Shown piece by piece: positions 54,613-59,332 of a stretch of DNA of 59,332 bases; positions within the stretch are counted from its first letter, which is position 1, and every line of letters begins with the position of its first letter. The stretch is taken from assembly GCA_021773565.1 (NCBI GenBank), contig JAJFJZ010000019.1, positions 1 to 59,332 on the forward strand, given 5' to 3'. The position numbers and the translations under genes were made by a program. Source of the stretch: Gammaproteobacteria bacterium. GTDB lineage: Bacteria; Pseudomonadota; Gammaproteobacteria; Pseudomonadales; Azotimanducaceae. The notes beneath the pieces are model-generated. The model was not told the DNA's origin. It saw nothing but the letters and a program-made list of their open reading frames with translations, and did no database searches.

Positions 54613-57600
54613 ATGAATATGAAGTACCATGATACAGGTCTTAAAGACCAACTAGCATCAAGAATCCTGATAATCGATGGTGCCATGGGTACCATGATCC
54701 AGCAAGCCAAACTGGATGAGGACGGTTTTCGAGGTGAACGTTTTCAATCATTATCCAGGCCGGTCCAGGGCAACGGCGACCTGCTCACGCTTACACAACC
54801 GAAGTTAATAGGCGATATTCATACAGCATTTCTTGATGCCGGTGCTGACATAATTTTCACCAACACCTTTAGCGCTACCAGCATTGCCCAGACAGATTAT
54901 GAACTTCAGGATATCGTGCCTGAGCTTAACCGTCGCGCTGCTGAAATTGCACGCACGTGTGCGGATGCAAGCACCCGGATAAACCCTGCAAAACCCCGCT
55001 TTGTAGCGGGTTCCATGGGACCAACCAACCGAACAGCGAGCCTCTCCCCGAAAATCGAGGACCCGGCATTCAGAAACGTGAGTTTTGATGATCTCGTGGG
55101 CACCTATAAGACAGCGTGCATAGCGCTTATGGAAGGTGGTGTAGACCTCATTGCTGTTGAAACCATATTTGACACACTAAATGCCAAAGCAGCCATATTT
55201 GCGATTGAATCAGCATTTGAAGAATGCGGCCGACGTATGGACGTGCTTATCTCGGGAACCATCACCGATGCCAGTGGACGTACTCTCTCCGGCCAAACCG
55301 TCGAAGCGTTTTGGCACTCTGTCATGCACGCCAAGCCCCTGATTGTCGGGTTTAATTGTGCTTTGGGCGCCAGCCAGCTACGTCCCCATGTTGATGAGTT
55401 AGCCCATCTGGCACACACACATGTGAGTGTTCATCCTAATGCAGGATTACCCAACGCGTTTGGTGAATATGATGAAACGCCTGAAGAAATGGCAAAAACA
55501 TTGCGTGAATTTGCCGAAAGTGGTTTTTTGAATGTAGTCGGCGGTTGCTGCGGCACACGTCCAGACCACATCAAAGCAATAGCTGATGCATTGAACGGCA
55601 TGAGCCCCCGGGTAATTCCCGCAAGGAAAACCCAGCTCTCGCTTTCCGGGCTAGAAGCGCTTTCCGTGAACGAGGATTCCCTGTTTGTAAATATCGGCGA
55701 GCGCACCAACATAACCGGTTCTGCACGCTTCAAAGAACTGATTTTGAACGAAGATTACGATTCGGCGCTGGAAGTAGCTCTACAACAGGTCGAGAATGGC
55801 GCACAACTTATCGATGTTAATATGGATGAAGGGATGTTGGACGGAGTAGCCGCCATGCATCGATTTCTAAATCTTATTGCATCGGAACCAAACATTTCCC
55901 GCGTACCTATCGTCATAGACTCCAGCAAATGGGAAGTAATTGAAGCAGGCTTAAAGTGTGTTCAGGGCAAGTGCATCGTAAATTCTATCAGCATGAAAGA
56001 AGGAAAAGAGGCGTTTATTGAGAAAGCACAACTGTGCCTGCGTTACGGAGCTGCCGTCATTGTCATGGCGTTTGACGAAGATGGACAGGCAGATACGCTT
56101 GAACGAAAACAGGAAATTTGTAAATCCTCATACGATATTCTCGTGACTGAAGTTGGTTACAATCCCTGCGACATTATTTTTGACCCTAATATTTTTGCCA
56201 TCGGAACGGGTATTGAAGAACATAATAACTATGCGGTAAATTTTATCGATGCTTGTCGATGGATACGCTCCAACTTACCAGGCGCGAATACTTCCGGGGG
56301 TGTAAGCAACGTATCGTTTTCGTTTCGCGGGCAAAACACCATACGCGAAGCAATTCATGCGGTTTTTCTCTACTATGCAATTCGCGCCGGCCTCACTATG
56401 GGCATTGTTAATCCCGTACAGCTAGCGCTCTATGATGACATACCGGAAGAGCTTAAATCCCGGGTGGATGACCTGGTGCTAAACAAGAGATCAGACGCAA
56501 CAGACCGCTTACTGGAAATAGCGGAATCACTGGGTAAAGGCAGGAGTCGGGATACGGGCCCCGATCTGGCGTGGCGGGAATTACCGGTCGCAGAACGATT
56601 GGAATATGCACTGGTACATGGAAATAATGGCTTCGTCATTGAAGATACCGAAGAGGCCAGACTGTTTTTCGAAATACCACTACACGTAATAGAAGGCCCC
56701 CTGATGGATGGAATGAACAGGGTCGGTGATCTCTTTGGTGCCGGTAAAATGTTTCTTCCCCAGGTCGTCAAAAGCGCACGGGTTATGAAGCAGGCGGTTA
56801 ATTATCTTCTGCCATTCATGGAAAATTCAGCTACCAAGGCACCTGCCCGAAAGGGGAAAATTGTTATGGCTACGGTAAAGGGCGATGTGCACGACATAGG
56901 AAAAAATATCGTCGGCGTCGTTCTGCAATGTAATAACTACGAAATTATCGACCTGGGTGTAATGGTCTCATGCGAAGACATTCTTGAATGCGCAAGGCGT
57001 GAGAATGCCGACATAATTGGCTTGTCGGGTCTAATAACGCCTTCGCTGGACGAAATGGTGCATGTCGCAAGCGAAATGCAACGTCTGGATTACCAATGTC
57101 CGCTAATGATAGGTGGCGCCACTACTTCCAAAGCACATACGGCCGTTATGATAGAACCGGAATTCTCAAACAATACTACTGTCTACGTGACTGATGCATC
57201 CCGAAGTGTTGGCGTTGCCAGCCAATTGATGTCGAGGGAAACCCGAAAAACATATACAGAAAAGATCCGTTTGGAATATGAGGAAATTCGAGAGCGAACC
57301 GGACGGCGTCGCAACAAACTACAACTATTAGACATTAAAGCAGCTACACAAAATGCCTTTATAACGAACTGGGACGAATACTCTCCTCCCCGTCCCAAAC
57401 ATACTGGAATTCGCGTATTTGATAATTTTCCGCTTGAAAAATTGCGTGCATACATAGATTGGACACCGTTTTTTATGACCTGGGAGTTGGCCGGTAAATT
57501 TCCGGCAATACTCGACGACGAGACCATTGGAAAAGCAGCGCAAGAACTATATGCCGATGCATGCGAAATGCTTGGTATGATCATCGAGGAAAACTGGTTT

Positions 57601-58341
57601 ACCGCAAAAGCAGTAATTGGCATCTGGCCCGCTAATCGTCTGGGAACTGACGACATACGACTTTTTTCCGACCCCGATAGAAAAATTCCCATTGCACACT
57701 TGCATCATTTGCGACAGCAATCCAAGAAAGGCGCGGCAGGGCCAAATTTCTGCCTTTCCGATTTTATTGGTCCCGAAGGAGTAGAGGATTTCCTGGGCGG
57801 CTTTGCGCTAACGACCGGCATAGGTGTTGATGAAAAGGTACGGGAATTTGAAGCCGTGCAGGATGACTACCGGGCAATCATGGTGAAAGCACTGGCAGAT
57901 AGACTAGCCGAAGCATTCGCTGAGTGTATGCATGAATATGTCAGAACGGAATACTGGGGATATGCTGCTAATGAGAGTCTCTCAAAAGCCGGATTGATCA
58001 GCGAGCACTACTCCGGAATCAGGCCAGCTGCGGGTTATCCCGCTTGCCCTGATCATACGGAGAAAACTACCCTGTTCAAGCTGTTGGACGCCGAGTTAAA
58101 TACCGGTATCCAACTTACCGAGAGCTTTGCCATGGATCCGGCAGCTGCTGTGTCCGGGTGGTACTTCTCTCACGAAAAGTCACGTTATTTTGGAGTGGGA
58201 AAAATCGGTGAAGACCAGATACTGAGTTATACCGAGCGCAAGAAAAATAGTCCGGGAACGGACCAGACTCGAATTGACAAGCGCTACATTGAAAAATGGC
58301 TTGGCACCAACCTCAACTATACTCCTGACAAACCGGGCTAG
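54613..58341 (+). CDS. metH: Cobalamin-dependent methionine synthase
   Basis: The 1242-residue protein has all four MetH modules. The homocysteine domain has zinc-ligand cysteines in GFNCALGA (Cys249) and [10 protein letters not shown] (Cys312, Cys313). The folate domain contains [18 protein letters not shown] near residue 360. The cobalamin domain has [11 protein letters not shown] (His ligand near residue 760). The C-terminal reactivation domain has [15 protein letters not shown] near residue 1137, which binds S-adenosylmethionine. It methylates homocysteine using methyltetrahydrofolate. No cobalamin riboswitch was recognised upstream. ATG 54613 has a poor ribosome-binding site; ATG 54619 is possible. 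Confidence 0.97.
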   Translation: MNMKYHDTGLKDQLASRILIIDGAMGTMIQQAKLDEDGFRGERFQSLSRPVQGNGDLLTLTQPKLIGDIHTAFLDAGADIIFTNTFSATSIAQTDYELQDIVPELNRRAAEIARTCADASTRINPAKPRFVAGSMGPTNRTASLSPKIEDPAFRNVSFDDLVGTYKTACIALMEGGVDLIAVETIFDTLNAKAAIFAIESAFEECGRRMDVLISGTITDASGRTLSGQTVEAFWHSVMHAKPLIVGFNCALGASQLRPHVDELAHLAHTHVSVHPNAGLPNAFGEYDETPEEMAKTLREFAESGFLNVVGGCCGTRPDHIKAIADALNGMSPRVIPARKTQLSLSGLEALSVNEDSLFVNIGERTNITGSARFKELILNEDYDSALEVALQQVENGAQLIDVNMDEGMLDGVAAMHRFLNLIASEPNISRVPIVIDSSKWEVIEAGLKCVQGKCIVNSISMKEGKEAFIEKAQLCLRYGAAVIVMAFDEDGQADTLERKQEICKSSYDILVTEVGYNPCDIIFDPNIFAIGTGIEEHNNYAVNFIDACRWIRSNLPGANTSGGVSNVSFSFRGQNTIREAIHAVFLYYAIRAGLTMGIVNPVQLALYDDIPEELKSRVDDLVLNKRSDATDRLLEIAESLGKGRSRDTGPDLAWRELPVAERLEYALVHGNNGFVIEDTEEARLFFEIPLHVIEGPLMDGMNRVGDLFGAGKMFLPQVVKSARVMKQAVNYLLPFMENSATKAPARKGKIVMATVKGDVHDIGKNIVGVVLQCNNYEIIDLGVMVSCEDILECARRENADIIGLSGLITPSLDEMVHVASEMQRLDYQCPLMIGGATTSKAHTAVMIEPEFSNNTTVYVTDASRSVGVASQLMSRETRKTYTEKIRLEYEEIRERTGRRRNKLQLLDIKAATQNAFITNWDEYSPPRPKHTGIRVFDNFPLEKLRAYIDWTPFFMTWELAGKFPAILDDETIGKAAQELYADACEMLGMIIEENWFTAKAVIGIWPANRLGTDDIRLFSDPDRKIPIAHLHHLRQQSKKGAAGPNFCLSDFIGPEGVEDFLGGFALTTGIGVDEKVREFEAVQDDYRAIMVKALADRLAEAFAECMHEYVRTEYWGYAANESLSKAGLISEHYSGIRPAAGYPACPDHTEKTTLFKLLDAELNTGIQLTESFAMDPAAAVSGWYFSHEKSRYFGVGKIGEDQILSYTERKKNSPGTDQTRIDKRYIEKWLGTNLNYTPDKPG

Positions 58342-58538
58342 GCTAAACCACCTGAAATAAATGTTGTGGCAATTGCCACCAGGCACGCGATTACAACAAC
58401 CGCTGCGATTGCATCAATGGTTGAATCAGCCATAACTGAGTTGCCAGTCTCCTGACCCTGCGTTCCTTCCACATTCGCTTCCGTATCGTTATCAGTTTCT
58501 AGATTGGTTTCAGTATTACTCACAGATGATCTCCACAC
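58338..58538 (-). CDS. Small single-pass membrane protein, unknown function
   Basis: The 66-residue reading has an acidic, Asn/Thr/Glu-rich N-terminus ([17 protein letters not shown]) and a C-terminal helix ([20 protein letters not shown], about residues 42-61). Its 3' end overlaps the convergent metH stop by four bases. An internal ATG at 58433 would give a 31-residue form [11 protein letters not shown] that is almost only the helix. No family is recognised; it could be a chance open frame. Confidence 0.45.
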   Translation of the reverse strand: MWRSSVSNTETNLETDNDTEANVEGTQGQETGNSVMADSTIDAIAAVVVIACLVAIATTFISGGLA

Positions 58539-58707
58539 CAGGGGCGGGGGATTCTAAACCACGTAACGCTTACGCTCAAGACTGATAGTGACAAGTTCTG
58601 GGATAGTTACCCAAATGGTCGGATAAATATGTTCAGGGCTCCTTATTTATACCGTAGATGTTGGGTACTATGTGTCCACTACTAATTCGGAGGCGATTCT
58701 GTCAGGC

Positions 58708-59332
58708 ATGGAAACAGGTATTATTGAATCGTTTTTTCTTATCTTTTCAGGATCGACCTGTCTGGCTGCAGTAGCCCTTTATACCAGACAACCCTTGATA
58801 GTTGCATACATTGCCATCGGCTGCCTGATCGGACCGTACGGATTTTCACTTATAAACGATGCGTCACTATTAAACGAAATATCGGAATTCGGGATTATCT
58901 TTCTATTGTTTTTGGTGGGCATGGACCTTCAACCGGCCCAGCTAAAAGACATGATTGGTAAATCGTTGTTTACAGCAATTGCCAGTTCAGTGGTTTTGTT
59001 TGCGTCCGGATTTGGTGCCATGGTGTTGTTTGGATATAGTCAAACCGATGCCGCTATCGCAGGAATTGCGATCAGCTTTTCGAGCACGATCATAGGCATA
59101 AAGCTCCTGCCTACCACGGTACTTCACCATCGTCATATTGGCCAAATTGTTGTGAGCCTGCTGCTCGTGCAGGACTTGCTTGCCATAATCGTTCTTATAT
59201 TTTTGGATAGCTGGTCTTCAACATCTCAAAATCTTTCTATACAGGTCGCGCAGGTACTACTCGTCTTACCTCTTTTAGCTGCGTTTGCATATATTTTCGT
59301 GCGCTTTGTGCTGCTACCGGTAGTGGTAAAAT
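58708..59332 (+). CDS. CPA2 family cation/proton antiporter, N-terminal part
   Basis: The coding region runs off the right edge; about 208 residues are present. It contains several membrane helices, the phrase AYIAIGCLIGPYGFSLI (near residue 30), then EISEFGIIFLLFLVGMDLQP, which is the classic CPA2/Kef-type N-terminus, and SFSSTIIGIKLL and LLVQDLLAIIVLI, which line the transport path. It exchanges Na+ or K+ for protons. ATG 58708 has GGAGG 14 bases upstream; GTG 58672 in frame would add 12 residues. Confidence 0.88.
   Translation, partial: METGIIESFFLIFSGSTCLAAVALYTRQPLIVAYIAIGCLIGPYGFSLINDASLLNEISEFGIIFLLFLVGMDLQPAQLKDMIGKSLFTAIASSVVLFASGFGAMVLFGYSQTDAAIAGIAISFSSTIIGIKLLPTTVLHHRHIGQIVVSLLLVQDLLAIIVLIFLDSWSSTSQNLSIQVAQVLLVLPLLAAFAYIFVRFVLLPVVVK

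Overview
The window is a piece of a gammaproteobacterial chromosome. The backbone gene order tusDCB-tusE / serS-crcB-rarA-lolA-ftsK / trxB-aat-bpt-infA / clpA-clpS / cspD / icd / mnmA-hflD-purB and the pair thrH-cysB is the order known from Pseudomonas and related marine Gammaproteobacteria. Metabolic extras (a CYP153-type P450, methylmalonyl-CoA mutase and epimerase, a BCCT transporter, a GMC oxidoreductase) fit a heterotrophic, probably marine, member of that group. No species is claimed.

Region 1 (1 to about 10.75 kb) is accessory DNA. Its left part (1-4.2 kb) is made of single-gene units separated by copies of a dispersed repeat with the core GGGCACATTTGAG: a DUF2165 membrane protein, two paralogous one-TM proteins whose ends are inverted 9-10 bp core-like sequences (integron-cassette-like), a lone 208-aa tyrosine recombinase, and an AbiV-type HEPN phage-defence protein. 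Its right part (4.4-10.75 kb) looks like a small phage satellite or PICI-type element: AlpA regulator, small phage-type protein, Toprim primase-like protein, RepA-like AAA ATPase, a terminase small subunit, a 51-aa protein, a Sel1-repeat membrane protein and a P4-type (DUF4102) integrase. There are no capsid genes and no large terminase. Beside the integrase is a 13-bp sequence that resembles a tRNA-Ser 3' end, a possible attachment site.

Region 2 (10.8-21.8 kb) is metabolic: BCCT transporter, SDR dehydrogenase, lipoprotein esterase, GMC (choline-dehydrogenase-like) oxidoreductase, MFS exporter, then a leftward cluster CYP153 P450 - methylmalonyl-CoA epimerase - methylmalonyl-CoA mutase, which would suit terminal alkane oxidation and propionyl-CoA disposal.

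Region 3 (21.9-46.2 kb) is conserved housekeeping: tRNA thiolation (tusDCBE, mnmA), seryl-tRNA synthesis, fluoride export, replication-coupled repair (rarA), lipoprotein sorting (lolA), chromosome segregation (ftsK), thioredoxin reductase, N-end-rule degradation (aat, bpt, clpS, clpA), infA, a cold-shock protein with an acidic tail, isocitrate dehydrogenase, molybdopterin synthesis (moaC, moaD, moaE), purB, thrH, cysB, a 5'-nucleotidase, and small DUF465, PilZ and TerB-like genes.

Region 4 (46.3-59.3 kb) holds an AddB/AddA-like nuclease-helicase pair, a DAHP synthase gene preceded by what looks like a complete ribosome-mediated attenuator (leader peptide with 2 Trp, 3 Tyr, 2 Phe, then two tandem intrinsic terminators), nfuA, metH, a small membrane protein and the start of a CPA2 cation/proton antiporter. 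The aro attenuator and the satellite/cassette island are the two most interesting parts. Two genes, moaE and bpt, appear to lack ATG/GTG/TTG starts and may start at ATT.
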